NCBI RefSeq assembly: GCF_036898095.1
Contig: NC_090743.1
Location: 14,752,295 to 14,816,294 of the forward strand
From: Palaemon carinicauda
Lineage: Eukaryota > Arthropoda > Malacostraca > Decapoda > Palaemonidae
Direction: 5' to 3'
Length of the DNA: 64,000 nucleotides
Below are positions 44,277 to 57,419 of this stretch, one piece after another. Numbering within the stretch: the first letter of the stretch is position 1; each line of letters starts with the position of its first letter. The notes beneath the pieces are model-generated. The model was not told where the DNA came from and searched no databases. It saw nothing but the letters and a program-made list of their open reading frames with translations. The translations under genes were made by a program, and so were the position numbers.

Positions 44277-45454
44277 TTTATCACTTCGATTTTCTGTTTT
44301 GCACTTATTTCACTGAAATCGAAACTTTTACTGATTTCTACCTGAAACACGCAATCCTACCCTTCATTAAAAGGTAGTAATTGCGAAAACAGTCGTATAA
44401 TGCAACAGAAAACATATATAAAGATAAAGAATTCAGTGGCTGGGAAAGAGACTAAACACTAGTTCAAATAAACTACATTTACAATCTCTCACCGCACATA
44501 GCCTGGGAACAAGAATAAAACCCTAGAAACGTTTTACCTTCTTCCCCGAACAGCGACTAGGGAGGAGAGTAAAACGAGAACAACGTTACCCGCTTGAACG
44601 AAACGTTTATTCTCCTCTCTCTCCCTCCGTCTCTATCTCTCTCTCTCTCTTTCTCTCTTGATTTCGCACCTGAGAGAAGAGCCCAATTATATATCGTCAA
44701 AACATGTTATTTGCTAAAGGAAAAAACTGAAAGGTTTTCCAAATAAAAAGTTCCTTTAATTTAGAATTTAAACCATTTAAGCTAAGAAAGAATGAACGAA
44801 ACGCCAGAATCGGTTTACTCTTACTGCAAAGTGAAACCGTGATACACTCTCTCTCTATCGTAACGATAGAGCGCATGTTGAACGTCCTGAACGTCAACAA
44901 CTGCGTAGACTAAAAAACTAAACGTTAGTTCATCTTTGAAAACAGTACGAGACTATCAAAGAAATTCTTTCATAAAACATTAAAATTTAAAAAGTTTTAA
45001 ATTCTTTAAAGGTTAAATACGATATAACGGGCTCAACGTTAATTAACTTCGGTTCCAAGTTAGGACCGCCTACTAACAGGAAAGGTCGCATATAAACAAA
45101 ACATAAAAATTTATTTTTATATGTTTATAATAAATGGAAAGTTAATCGAAGAGGCCTAATAAAGGCGGAGAGCTATAAAATATATAGATCTATAACGTGT
45201 TAAGCAAAATTACTAAAAACCTAAACACACTTCCGTCTAAGGGAAGGGTCGGCCATTTAAAAGTGAAAGAGAGTCCATACTCTCTTTGTCACCATAATTA
45301 AATCTATCCAAAACGAGTTCAAGTTTTGAAATGAAGATAAAACCCCTGCATAGCGAAAGCTCAAAACTGGAATAGTGTACAGTACTTCACCAAATAGTTG
45401 TGAAAACAAATCCAGTTAGTAACAGCGTATTTAGTAGGTCTTGCCAGTGGCACG

Positions 45455-45633
45455 ACAGAGAGAAAATTGGTTCTGTGTTGACATCGAGTACTTGAGTACC
45501 TACTTGACAGATGGCGCTGTTGATGTACACCCCCACCTGTATAGCGATCGCTGGCGTATTCCGCCCGTAGGTTTTTCTGTCGGGCAGCAGAGCTGACAGC
45601 TATATGATCATCGGGTAAGTTTAATATTGAAAA
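45455..45633 (-). repeat. left ITR of element E
   Basis: Inverse of 39060-39225. Ends GATCATCGGGTAAGTTTAAT at 45607-45626. Confidence 0.88.
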
Positions 45634-45764
45634 TTATTTCTACGTAGAATATAAATTCTATGTATAATTTTCACAGGCTTAAATGTTTTGTCTTTTTCAT
45701 TCTATTTAGTATTTACAGGAAAGAGTTAAATATTATCAAAAGGAAATATCACAAATTTTTAAGT

Positions 45765-46030
45765 AATTTGTATTTTTCCTAACATACTTACCTAGAACTA
45801 CCTTCTTAGGAGTTACTGGTTAACTCTACCTAACCGACCAGCTTTTCGTATAGTTTACCCCCCTCTTCCCGTTTTCTACGGGGTCAACCTCTGGCAGTGT
45901 GGTACGTGCCCTGAGGCGACCCGGGGTCGGGCAGCGTGCTAGCTCAGGTTGAATCGCCAGTAAGTTTCTGGTCGCAAAGCGATAAACATCTCGCCGCACT
46001 CTCTCTTACCTTGTGCGACCCTTTGTGTCA
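45765..46030 (+). repeat. solo DIRS ITR and leader fragment (A/B-like family)
   Basis: It starts with TTTTTAAGTAATTTGTATTT and CTTACCTAGAACTACCTTCT, parallel to the right ITR of B. It then matches the leader of element A (CTACGGGGTCAACCTCTGGC, GTGCCCTGAGGCGACC, TGCGACCCTTTGTGTC). No coding part follows. Opposite in sense to an element left end, it could be a deletion relic. Confidence 0.7.
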
Positions 46031-48180
<2,150 letters not shown>

Positions 48181-48339
48181 CTTGCCAGATAGTTGTTAAA
48201 GCACAAGTGCTTTCCATACAAATTAGGATGGAGTTTCTCAGCTACTTCCTTCACTTTATATATTTCATTTACTAACCCCTGGGTGCAGACACATCCACAA
48301 AAATAACGAAGTAATCCAAATGGCACCACCCTGTTCTGT
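48181..48339 (-). CDS. host gene exon 2
   Basis: The minus strand has acceptor AATTTTACAG|ACAGAAC at 48340 and donor GGCAAG|GTATTAAAG at 48180. The 159 nt equal 1 + 52 codons + 2. They read QNRVVPFGLLRYFCGCVCTQ, then GLVNEIYKVKEVAEKLHPNL and YGKHLCFNNYLA. The first base completes AG from exon 1 (Arg), and the last AG plus T of exon 3 gives Ser. The Cys-rich FCGCVC stretch and two helices resemble the start of a helical repeat array. I cannot assign a family. Confidence 0.86.
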
Positions 48340-48958
48340 CTGTAAAATTAGAAGAAGAAATATTACAGTAATTGTACAATACTAAATGAATTTTTCTATT
48401 CACAGGATTTAACACCACTAATAAAATAAGTCTAACAGCTTTTCTTACATGAAATTAGCTCTGAACCAAACATAGAAAGAAAATTGGGAGTGAATATGTC
48501 CATCTATACCCACAACATTTAAGCATATTTCTTTCTCAATATAACCTCCTTATTTATTCTACCTCACAACTTAGTAATCTGGGAAACATCAGACACTTAG
48601 GTCTCTTGTTCACCCCACACAAGAAATGTAGCTTCCAATAAGTATCTGTTCAGGTACAAACAGATCCCAAGTTTCCACTTGCTAAGAGTCAATCTCTTTG
48701 ATCCAGACATGTAACTATAAGAACAGGAGTGGATGGAAAGTGAAAGTTCCTATTATAAGTACTGGTCCCGTGCTGAAAAGTTCCAGTTGTTTTAAATAAC
48801 TTAGTGTCATAAAAAAATAACACTACTATACTAGCATTTATAGCACAGACCAAATATACAGTATGTGGGGAGGATTGGACCTGTATAAAATCTGTTATAA
48901 AGTATTCCTGGGATTGAATCAAGGGGCCATATACAAAAGTCCAAACCCCTTATCTGGC
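48340..48958. other. intron 1, nothing recognised
   Basis: A+T-rich sequence. An unremarkable 77-codon minus-strand frame at 48689-48922 has no recognisable content. Confidence 0.5.
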
Positions 48959-49298
48959 AAAATAACAAATCTTAAAAGTAATTTGTATTTTTTAGTTATG
49001 CAAACCTGATTCCTCCTTTAAAATAAGAGGTGTCTTCAGCTGAGCTGGAACGACCGATGAGTTTGTTATAGAGGTACTTAATGACAGGTGGTGAGCACAG
49101 GCAAGTAATCCAGCCTACCTTCCTGTCAAAGAATTCTCTTTTGTCCTGTGGCTCAAGACTGAGAGTGGTGGCTGAGGGGCAATAAAAAATGAAGAGGGTC
49201 CAACACTCTCACTGGTACCAAAAGTTGATGCAACCGCTTTCTTAGACAAGATGCTTCTTCATGTCCTGTGAGGAAGTTAGATATGTTACACCAACAGT
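48959..49298 (-). repeat. DIRS-like right-end segment beside element F
   Basis: TTAAAAGTAATTTGTATTTT at 48972 resembles the outer right end of B. TTAATGACAGGTGG resembles 27570. GATGCTTCTTCATGTCCTGTGAGGAA resembles the recombinase tail of remnant C at 16058. It probably belongs to a different family from the Gag that follows, so the junction near 49295 looks chimeric. Confidence 0.4.
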
Positions 49299-51790
49299 TT
49301 AATTCGCTACCATAAGTCCTAGGGATAACGTGTCAAAGTACTCCTTAGGCTTGCGACTTGAGAAGGATGTAGGCAGAACCTTCCTTGCTGTCTTAGACAC
49401 TAAATCCTGTGTGGCCTTTTGGGCTAACGAGGAAGAGACTTCCCTGACCAGCTCTTGCGGGAAAAGGGACAAAGAAAGAGGTGCGTACAGTAACTCCGAC
49501 TTCTGCATGGGTGTAAACCCATTTGCCAGAAAAGCGCACATTTGGGCTCTTTTCTTAAGAACACCCATCGAGAAAAGAGCCGCTAACTCGTTGGACCCGT
49601 CTCTCAAAGCTTTGTCCATGCAAGACATAATGTGGACGAGGCCTTCTGTGTCCACATCCTTCAATGAATACACCTTTTTCCCCAAGGCTCCCAGAGTCCA
49701 GTCAAGGAAATTAAACACCTCGAAGGCTCTGAAAATGCCTTTGAGAAGGTGATCCAACTCCGAAGTCGACCAAAACACTTTGGTTTTCCTCATGGCCGTC
49801 CGATGAGGGGCGTCCACCAGACTCGAGAAGTCCCCTTGGGCAGAGGCAGGGACTCCCAGGCCGAGAGCTTCTCCAGTCTCGTACCAAACGCTCGATCTGG
49901 ATGCCAATCTGGCCGGGGGAAAAGAAAAAATAGTTTTTCCCTGGTCCTTCTTAGATTGCATCCAGTCCCCCATCATTTTTAAGGCTCTCTTAGATGAGCG
50001 AGACAACACCATCTTCATAAAAAGTGATTCCTTCGAAGCCTTCCCAAGTGTAAACTCTGAAGGCGGGGAACGAGGAGCAGCAGGAACAAAATTATCGGGA
50101 AAAACTTCCGAAAAAACTCTCACGAGTCTCTTTAAATCCGCCGACGAATGTTGGTTCTTCGGGTCTTCTTCTTCCGACACCTCCTCTAAGGGATAACTAG
50201 GGGAAAGGTGACAGTCGTCGTTCTCTTCTTCTGACAGGTCTTGAATCGAAGTAGAGACGTCCTGCTTCCTTGGAGTCAACACCTTTTCATCCTGACTTCT
50301 GGCGTCATGGCTATCATGACGCCTGGCGTCACGGTGTCCCAAAACTTGACGCTCAGAGCTATGACGTCCGCGATCTCGACGTTCGGTTTCATGACGTCCG
50401 AGGTTTTGACGCTCGGCGTCCCGACGTCCAACTTCCTGACGCTCGGTGTCATGACTTCCAGTTTCCCAAAGCTTGGTATGATGTTACTCCTCTCAACGCT
50501 CAGTGTCATAACCCTCTCGATGCTTAGCTTTCCAACGCTTGGCGTCAAGGCGTGAAGATTCTTGACGCTCGGTATCTTGGTGAGCCACTCTTTTCTTGTC
50601 TGCGGGCTGGTAGACTTTTATGAGGGAGGAGAGTTTCTGCTGCATATCTTGCATTACACTTAAGGTCGGATCAACTTGCTGTTGTGGACAAACAGGAGAC
50701 GCTGCTTCCTCAACTAGTTCTCCCTCAACGTCGCTCAAGGAAACCGCAGAACGTTCAGGGGACGAGAACCAATCCGAAGGGGGAGGAGGAGCATGCACAA
50801 AGGTCATGCCAGCCTCCAATAACTGTTTATTTCCAACTGATGGGGATGGCCGCCTGACATCTTCCAACTTCCTTCTATCTCCTACCGAAGGAGATGGCCG
50901 CTTGGCAGGAGAACTTTCCTCGGAGCAGGAAGGAAAATGCTCTGGACTGCTCCAATGGCTGCAACCTGGCGCCTGAGGCGTCATAACACGACGCTACTCA
51001 ACAGTGGAAATTTTCTTCTTAAGAGGTCTCGATGCAAGACGCCAGCCCTGTCTGGGCGCTGCGTCATCCGACTAAGAAGAAAGCACTTTTACCTCGCTTT
51101 TCCCATGGCGAGGGCGAGCGTCCTGGGAAGCGTCAACAGGTACGCTCGAGGGGACGACTGCTCGGGAGCTAACGCCTCTCGCCTCCCTTCGCCGGTCAAC
51201 ATTCCTTCTCCCAGGGGTTGGGGAGCTTGGAAGAGGTCTAGGGCTAGGAGAACGACAGGTCCGAGCAGCCACACCCTCCACTGCACTGATTAATTTCACA
51301 GACCTTTAGCACTGACACTTGCACTCTTTAACTCTTTCACATCGGACCATAATTTAATCCTGTCCGCTGCAAGCGACTCCACTCTCTTGCCTAGGGCTTG
51401 AATGGCCACAATATCCTTCAGACTTGATTCATTAGGTTTAACAGTAGTGGGATCTGGAACTACCACTACAGGGGAAGGATCAAAAGGTTCATTAACACGG
51501 GGAGGGGTACAATCCCTAGAAAATTGAGATAAACTTTTTATTCGCCTGATCCTATCCCTTTCAAGCTTATGAGTGTAGCGGTCATACTCCAACCACTCAC
51601 TCTCAGTCAAAATTACACATTCATCGCAACGATCATCCAACTCGCAACATTTACCTCTACATTTCACACAAATGGAGTGGGGATCAACAGAGGCTTTAGC
51701 AAGCCGGGTCTTACAACCTTTCACACACCTTCTAATACTCAAAGAAGAGTCAGACATTATGAAAAAATTGAAAGAGATCAAAACAAGCAA
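49299..51790 (-). pseudogene. DIRS Gag-like protein of element F, three frames
   Basis: The N-terminal frame (51790-51296) has a cysteine cluster (RRCVKGCKTRL, CVKCRGKCCELDDRCDEC) like the Gag start of A and B, then a basic helical region. The middle (51299-50493) is Ser/Pro rich (RTCRSPSPRPLPSSPTPGRR). A stretch of degenerate 10-residue repeats is at 50560-50290. The C-terminal frame (50342-49299, 347 codons) contains the folded core: YETGEALGLGVPASAQGDFS, FRAFEVFNFLDWTLGALGKK, FPQELVREVSSSLAQKA. It is the best-preserved Gag core of the D/E-like group. No RT, RNase H or recombinase follows. Confidence 0.75.
50290..50570. repeat. degenerate 30-bp repeats in Gag of element F
   Basis: The unit is like TGACGCTCGGCGTCATGACG plus about 10 bp, roughly eight degenerate copies. 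In Gag frame it gives decapeptides such as LGRHETERRD and VGRRDAERQN. Confidence 0.75.
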
Positions 51791-52176
51791 GGGTCAAAAC
51801 AACAATATCTAATCGGGCCAAGAAAATACCAAAAAACAAATCCAAAACGAGCGAAAGCCAAAATAACTGCAATTAACACAGGCTACAGCGAGCGAAATTC
51901 AACGATGTCACCGGTGAGGCGGCAGGGAAGATCTGAAGAATAGTTGGAATGGTTCCAGGTACCTGGGTAGAGAGCACACTGGGGGTACACCTGGCTACCC
52001 AATCGGCGATTGCCGCGAGTTTTGAAATTCTGCCGTGACGTCAGGGACTAAGCTATATATATAACTACCAGGTAAGTCAGATGTTTAAAATTTATAAGTT
52101 GTATCATACAACCATCTACACCAAAATAACCAATATTGTATTGATGAAACTGAGTACCGTACATATAACACAATTC

Positions 52177-52688
52177 GGTGCTATTATAGTATGCTATCTA
52201 CCGCCGATTTTGCTATCTACCACCCCTCTCTGACTATAGTATGATACCTACCATCAGTCCCTAAGGATACGGTCTACTTGCTAATCTGCCTCTAATAAGG
52301 AGGATCAATACCGACTTGATAACCCAACCTAACCTAACTCAACCCAACCTAACCTAACTCAACCCAACCTAACCTAACCTAACTCAACCCAACCTAACCT
52401 AACTTACAAACTGCTTATAATTATGCACACATGTCCTAACATAGTCTAACCCAACCTAACCTAACCTAACCTACAAACTGTTTATAATTATGCATCCATG
52501 TTATCCTTCCAATAAATATTATTAAACTATCATTAAAGTCCAATGAGGATAACATACTGGTGGTAAGTAATCTGTTTGATAATCCTCATCAAACAGGAGG
52601 ATTAACATTGACGGTAGATAACATACTTTGAGGTAGATAGCATACTGTAGTAGAAATTTGACGGTAGATAGCATACTATAATAGCACC
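52177..52688. mobile_element. MITE with 8-bp target duplication and telomere-like core
   Basis: The terminal inverted repeat is GGTGCTATTATAGTATGCTA plus CTACCG (27 bp or more). The copy is flanked on both sides by CACAATTC (52169-52176 and 52689-52696), a perfect 8 bp duplication. Secondary copies of the GGTAGATAGCATAC motif occur inside each end. There is no ORF. An 8 bp duplication with GG termini would fit Merlin-like or other 8 bp superfamilies; I cannot decide which. Confidence 0.85.
52322..52480. repeat. interstitial CCTAA-type telomere-like repeats
   Basis: Arrays of AACCTAACCTAA interspersed with CTCAACCC form a 20-25 bp higher-order unit (AACCCAACCTAACCTAACTC). CCTAA is the complement of the arthropod telomere unit TTAGG. 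The array lies entirely inside the MITE. Confidence 0.85.
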
Positions 52689-52782
52689 CACAATTCTTTC
52701 AGACAAAAATAGATCTTGAAAATTCTGTCAACACCTGATGAACAATGACATAATTCTAACTGGATAATGCCCTTCTTAGGTA

Positions 52783-52889
52783 TTTTACTCTAAAAACTAA
52801 AAAAAGAATTTTACTCTAAAAACTAAATAAAGAATTTTCCTCTAAAAACTAAATAAAGAATTTTACTCTAAAAACTAACAAAGAATTTT
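52783..52889. repeat. 26-bp minisatellite, four copies
   Basis: The unit TTTTACTCTAAAAACTAAAT plus AAAGAA is repeated four times, ending about 40 bp from the exon 1 donor. Confidence 0.88.
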
Positions 52890-52930
52890 ATCTTAAACAG
52901 AAGTGTTTGCAAGTATGCACAGAAACCTAC

Positions 52931-53773
52931 CTTTTATGATCTTCAATCTGAGCTAGGGCTTCAACTACTCTGCCAGAACTAATAAGCTGAGTTAAAATCA
53001 ACTGCTCTTCTTTAGTAATCTTCCATGTTTTGACAGGAGGTTTCAAAACACTTATTTTCACTTGATCTGTCGTGGTATTCCCCTCAATATACGACTTTGG
53101 AGTACTGTCAGGAAACACATTTGATGGAGGAGAAAGTTTAGGTTTCATTTCATTCTTGCTAAAATGTTCTGATACTTTATTGAATGCACTCAAAGAAATT
53201 TTTCTTTCCCCAAAAGCACTTTCAAGCTCATTTAATTTAATATGTTTTTTATCTAAAAATTTTGAACCAAAATCTTTATTAGATATTTCACTCTCAACAT
53301 AATTTCTGTCTTTAATACACACTTCTTGTTTATTATCCCTAAAAAAAGGCTCTGGTGGAGATCCGACTGAATCATGGACTCCAGTTTCTACTCGAGTTCT
53401 AGCACTCCCGTCGCCTTCTTTTCTTTTAACTGCAAGCTGCTTCATTTCTGGGATCTCTGGTCTTCTATTTAATAATTTTCTAGATCGAACAGAAGAATGC
53501 TGACTACTCAGAACTTTAACAGGTTTGTTCCTCAACTTTATTCTTTGTACAAATATATCTAACTTTCCAGTGTTACCATCAAGGTGAGATTTTACATCTG
53601 CTTTTCCTAGACTTCCTGAAACGGGGGGTAAACTAGTGTGTTTACCAGACAACTGTCGATGGCAATATAAACATGAATTACCAATGATCAAATTTAAAGT
53701 TCTTTCAGAACTATAAAGCTTCCAGCTCAACATGACTCCTTGTTTATCTTTTAACCGTCAGTACGTCAACTAC
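52931..53773 (-). CDS. host gene exon 1 of the coding region (start codon at 53733)
   Basis: A long open frame starts at ATG 53733, preceded in frame by TGA ten codons upstream. The exon itself begins at an acceptor (TTACTTTTACTTTCAG|GTAG, 53774), implying a non-coding exon further upstream. The donor is AAAAG|GTAGGTTTC at 52930. The first 30 residues (MLSWKLYSSERTLNLIIG) are hydrophobic and basic without acids apart from one Glu, compatible with mitochondrial import. Residues of about 35-230 are Lys/Ser rich and look disordered. The end (LILTQLISSGRVVEALAQIE, DHK) starts a helical region that continues in exon 2. I do not recognise the protein. Confidence 0.82.
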
Positions 53774-53861
53774 CTGAAAGTAAAAGTAACTTTGAGTCAT
53801 TGACAAAACAAGTCTATATAAAATAAATTATACCACCAGCTAGTAGTATGACAAATTTGGA

Positions 53862-54215
53862 AATAATTTGCATTATTCCTGGAGATACAAACCAGTAGCT
53901 ATTTATAGAGATTATCTTTGGCAAACCTGGAAGGCCCCATAAAGACTTTTACGCGAGGTGGAACTACCGACCCTCTAGTTAACAGTGGGGTAGTAGGGGG
54001 TAGCAGGGGTTGCCAGCTACCCCTCTCCCACACCAGTGAATCTGAGCCACTTTTGATTGAAGGCAAGACTTTCTAGGGGGACACGTGATGGCGGGACAAT
54101 TTGTATAAATAGCTATAGGTTTGTAAAGTTAGGAAGAATACAAATGATTCCAAATCTGTCATTTGTTCCAACACTAAATACAAACCATTCACTACTTATA
54201 GGGATGACTCACCCA
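53862..54215 (-). repeat. right ITR and ICR of element G
   Basis: Right outer end: AAATTTGGAAATAATTTGCA and ACAAACCAGTAGCTATTTAT. Its inverse recurs imperfectly at 54097-54152 (ATAAATAGCTATAGGTTTGT, ACAAATGATTCCAAAT). This is followed by the presumed left outer end (ATTTGTTCCAACACTAAATA). The layout is as in B, D, E and H. Confidence 0.7.
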
Positions 54216-54639
54216 TTAGTAGGATAGAAGTCTGAACCAATCAGCTTGGCTTTGACACAGGGTTTTCTGTATGGGCTTGGCACGTAAATGAGGAGAACCC
54301 TGACACCTCAATAAAACTTTGTGCAATGCATAGATAGCAGCCTGAACAACCTGTGTGCTTGTGATGCTAGCAATATGATTGTCTCGGTAAGATTTTACCA
54401 AGATCAATTGGAATCTTTAGCATCAAATATAGACATTACCCAATACCCACCTCATGAAGGGTATGGGGATGTAAAAAGTATCATTTCTATGCTGGGTTAC
54501 AAAAGGGAAATGGTTATTACCTGCAAATAGATGAGGCCAGCTGCAGAGGGTGATGTTCCCCAAGAAAGGGGAAGATGAAAAAAAGAAAAGAGCCAGTCAT
54601 TCTTACTCATTCATCCCAGACTAATCCCAGGTAGCCTAT

Positions 54640-55700
54640 GCCTTAAACCATCAGCTACTTGTCCATCAAGGAGCCTGAGGCATTTCAAACCACTTGTTGT
54701 GCAGCCACCACAGGACCAATGGAGAACATCTCCATGGTCCTGTGAGTCACATCTTGCAGGTAGTGGGTGGTAAAGATTGTCTGACGCTTCCACAAACTCA
54801 CTTGCAGTGCCTGCGTCACAGAGTAGTTTTTTTTTAACGCTAGGGATGTACTGATGTCCCTATTGTCATGAGCTCTAGATCAACAATCAGAAGGAGGGTT
54901 GGGAGTCAATGCATGGTCTATGACCCTGCAAATCCAAGACGAGATGGTGTTCTTTGTGACCCTTTTCTTGACCTTCCCCATGCTGATGAAGGGTACTTAC
55001 AATCAGGGACGAGCTGCTGTGGTGCATTTAAGGTAATACCTCAAACTCCTCAAAGGGTAAAGTAACAAATGATATGGGTAGTCGGTTGCAGAATGAAGAC
55101 TCCCAATCCGAAAGGGCCCGAATCTATGATCTGCTACTCCCGGATTTTTAGTCTTAACAATAAACTAAGGGACGAAGCAGTGTTATCTCCCACCCTCCCC
55201 TTGAATGGGTGACATCATAGGAAAGACCATACAGTTCAATGAATCTTTTGGCCGAAGCCAAAACGATTAGGAACAGTCTTCAAAATTGAGGTGGCAATCT
55301 GCTGCTTGGCATAATGGTTCATAGGGAGAACCATTCAGAGACCGAAGGACGCGAACCATGTTCCAAGGAGGAGGTCTAATTTCTGACTGGGGGCAAGAAA
55401 GCTCATAATTTCATATGAGGAGAGACAACTCCGAGAAAAAAACGTTAACTCCTCTCAGTCTAAAGGCGATGCTCAAGGCTGAGCGGTAGCTTTTCACTGC
55501 AGAGACTGAGAGAAGCTTCTCCTTCCGAGGGGAGAGATACCTTTTCCATGACACCAACCACAGAAGACAGTCCAATTGGTCTGGTACACTGAAGTTCAGG
55601 ATCTACACAGGTATCCAGCCATCTTTATCGCAACTTATTGGGAAAAAATTTTCTGTGAGAGGAGATGCTGGATAGTCTCCAAGAGTGAAAATGAAGAAAA
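54640..55700 (-). pseudogene. tyrosine recombinase of element G
   Basis: The minus strand at 54870-54700 reads SRAHDNRDISTSLAL (His and second Arg of the tetrad), then SLWKRQTIFTTHYLQDVTH (nucleophile Tyr) and MEMFSIGPVVA. The N-terminal part up to 55700 is readable only in short pieces with many stops. The catalytic box is strikingly preserved compared with the rest. Confidence 0.75.
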
Positions 55701-55732
55701 GCTACTGCTTTGTGGAAGATGTTCAAGTGTGG

Positions 55733-56620
55733 CTATTTGAGTAGATCATGTCGTGGAGGGAGTTCTCTTGGGATCTCCGTCAGGAGTTGCAGAAGGTCCG
55801 GAAACCACTTTGCGTGATCCCTTCTCATCAGACAGAACGAGGGAAAGGCATACACGTCGATGTTGCCCCACTGTTGTTGGAATGCATTTTGCCAGAGAGC
55901 CTGAGGATCCGGGAATGAGGAACAGTAAAGCAGGAGCTTGAAGTATAGGGATGTTTCAAACAGATCCACAGTCAGGGAACCCCACAAAGTCAGGACTTTG
56001 TTGGCTATCAGATGTTTCAAAGACCACTCGGAGCCCATTATCAGTCACTCTGCTCACATTGTCAGCAAGAACATTCTTCTTCCCCGGAATGAAGCGGGTT
56101 GATAGGGACACCGAGCTGTCTTCTGTCCATCCTATCACCCCCTCTGCTAGATAGCATAGGGCTGCGAAAAGGTACCGCCTTGCCTTGTGTACATAAGCTC
56201 CTACCGTGGTGTTGTCACTCATCAACACTACAGAGTGACCTGCCAGGAACTGTTAGAGGGCTAGAAAGGCTGCCTTCATCCCTAAGAGATTTATGTACTA
56301 GTACCTTTCAAACTTGGATCAAAGCCCTGAGACCGTGTGCTGCGGCATGTGGGTCCCCGACCCTTAATTTGATGCATCCAAATACAGCATCAATTCTGGG
56401 GGAGGTACAAGAAGGCCTATCCCTCTGCAGAGGTTCTCGTCTGCCACCCACCACTGAAAGTCCGTCAGTTGCTCTAGTCCTATGGGGGCCAATGTATCCA
56501 GGGAGTCGGTGTGTTGATTCCACCTGGATTTCAGCCACCATTGAAGAGATCGAATTCTGAGGTTGTCGTTGGGTACTAGACAGGCCAGGGATGACGGGTG
56601 ACCTAGGAGACTCAAGCTGC
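55733..56620 (-). pseudogene. RNase H and methyltransferase-like domains of element G
   Basis: LMLYLDASN (56615-56364 frame), MLMSDNTTVGAYVHKARRYL and GKKNVLADNVSRV (56228-55956) are the RNase H motifs. VDLFETSLYFKLLLYCSSF and IDVYAFPSFCLM (56038-55733) are the Dam-like block, with FPSF instead of FPPF. Frames are separated by stops. Confidence 0.75.
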
Positions 56621-56832
56621 TGGCCTGGAAGCTTTTCTCATATGAGGAAGGCGCTTGCTACCCCTCAGCCTCTGTACTTTGTCGTCCGGTGGAAAAACTT
56701 TCTATAGTTCGGTGTCTATGAGGGGACTAGAGATGACTTCTCAAGGTTTACCACAATCCCCAGATCCTGGCAAAACTCGAGTAATCTGTCTCAGGGCTGA
56801 AGAAGGGTTGCCACCGAGTCTGCTAGGATCAG

Positions 56833-57250
56833 TTAATCGTCATGGTACCTTATGAGACAAATGCTGATCCTGCGTGCCCATGGTGACACTAGGGCGAACA
56901 TCCTCGTGAACACCTGGAGTGCTGTGGAAAAACCGAAGCACAGCACCTTGAACTGGTATTGCCTGTTCTCGTATATGATCCAGAGATATTTCCTTGAAGA
57001 CGAATGGACTGAGATCTTGAATTGTGTGTTTTTGAGATCCAGTGTACACATGAAGTCCCATGGTCTTACAGTGTCTGTCATCTCCATTCTAAATGGAATT
57101 TGAAGAACACAAACATGTTCAGAGCTGAAAGATCGATGACTGTTCTCCAGCCTCCAGAGGCCTTTTTCACAAGAGAGAGTTGACTGAAAAAACCTGGAGA
57201 GCCGTCAAGGACCTCTTGGAGCATTCCCTTCTCCAACATGGTCTAGACAT
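56833..57250 (-). pseudogene. reverse transcriptase of element G
   Basis: CTLDLKNTQFKISVHSSSRK (motif A region), LCFGFSTALQVFTRM (motif B) and LIRYHDD (motif C, with His replacing Leu of LDD) are in the frame 57087-56833. The upstream part is in other frames to about 57250. Confidence 0.75.
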
Positions 57251-57419
57251 TGTGCAGCTCCTTTGCAGATCCCTTCGTGTAGGAGTTCAATGGGACTGGA
57301 TCTCAAGTCAATGGTGGGAGAGATTGAGTGAATGAGACATGATACCCTGGAAAAATCATGGAGACTGTCCAGGGTACGGTCCCATGCTGCAGTTCCCTCT
57401 GCCAGCAGCGTTGCAGGCA

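Larger units (their letters stand above)
39024..45633 (-). mobile_element. DIRS-type retrotransposon E (sister of D, RT-core deleted)
   Basis: This is a 6.6 kb element with the same internal layout and the same RT-deleting junction as D (near 41850). Its ITRs are clearly different from those of D. Left ITR about 45455-45633, right ITR 39024-39245, ICR 39270-39360. Coding remnants on the minus strand: Gag (44276-41850), RT thumb (41856-41653), RNase H/methyltransferase-like and recombinase (41539-39862). It lies 385 bp from D in the same orientation, in intron 2. Confidence 0.9.
49299..52085 (-). mobile_element. DIRS-type remnant F (left ITR and Gag only)
   Basis: A left-end-like segment at 51950-52085 (inverted: CTTACCTGGTAGTTATATAT, GACGTCACGGCAGAATTTC, GCGGCAATCGCCGATTGGG) precedes Gag. 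GGTAAGTC lies at the very end, as in other copies. The pol and recombinase parts are deleted. It sits in intron 1. Confidence 0.68.

Noticed and set aside
49330..49752. 140-codon plus-strand ORF
   Set aside because: Shadow of the Gag core of element F on the other strand.
52322..52480. a chromosome end or telomere
   Set aside because: The CCTAA-type array is short, degenerate, internal to a MITE and flanked by ordinary sequence on both sides.
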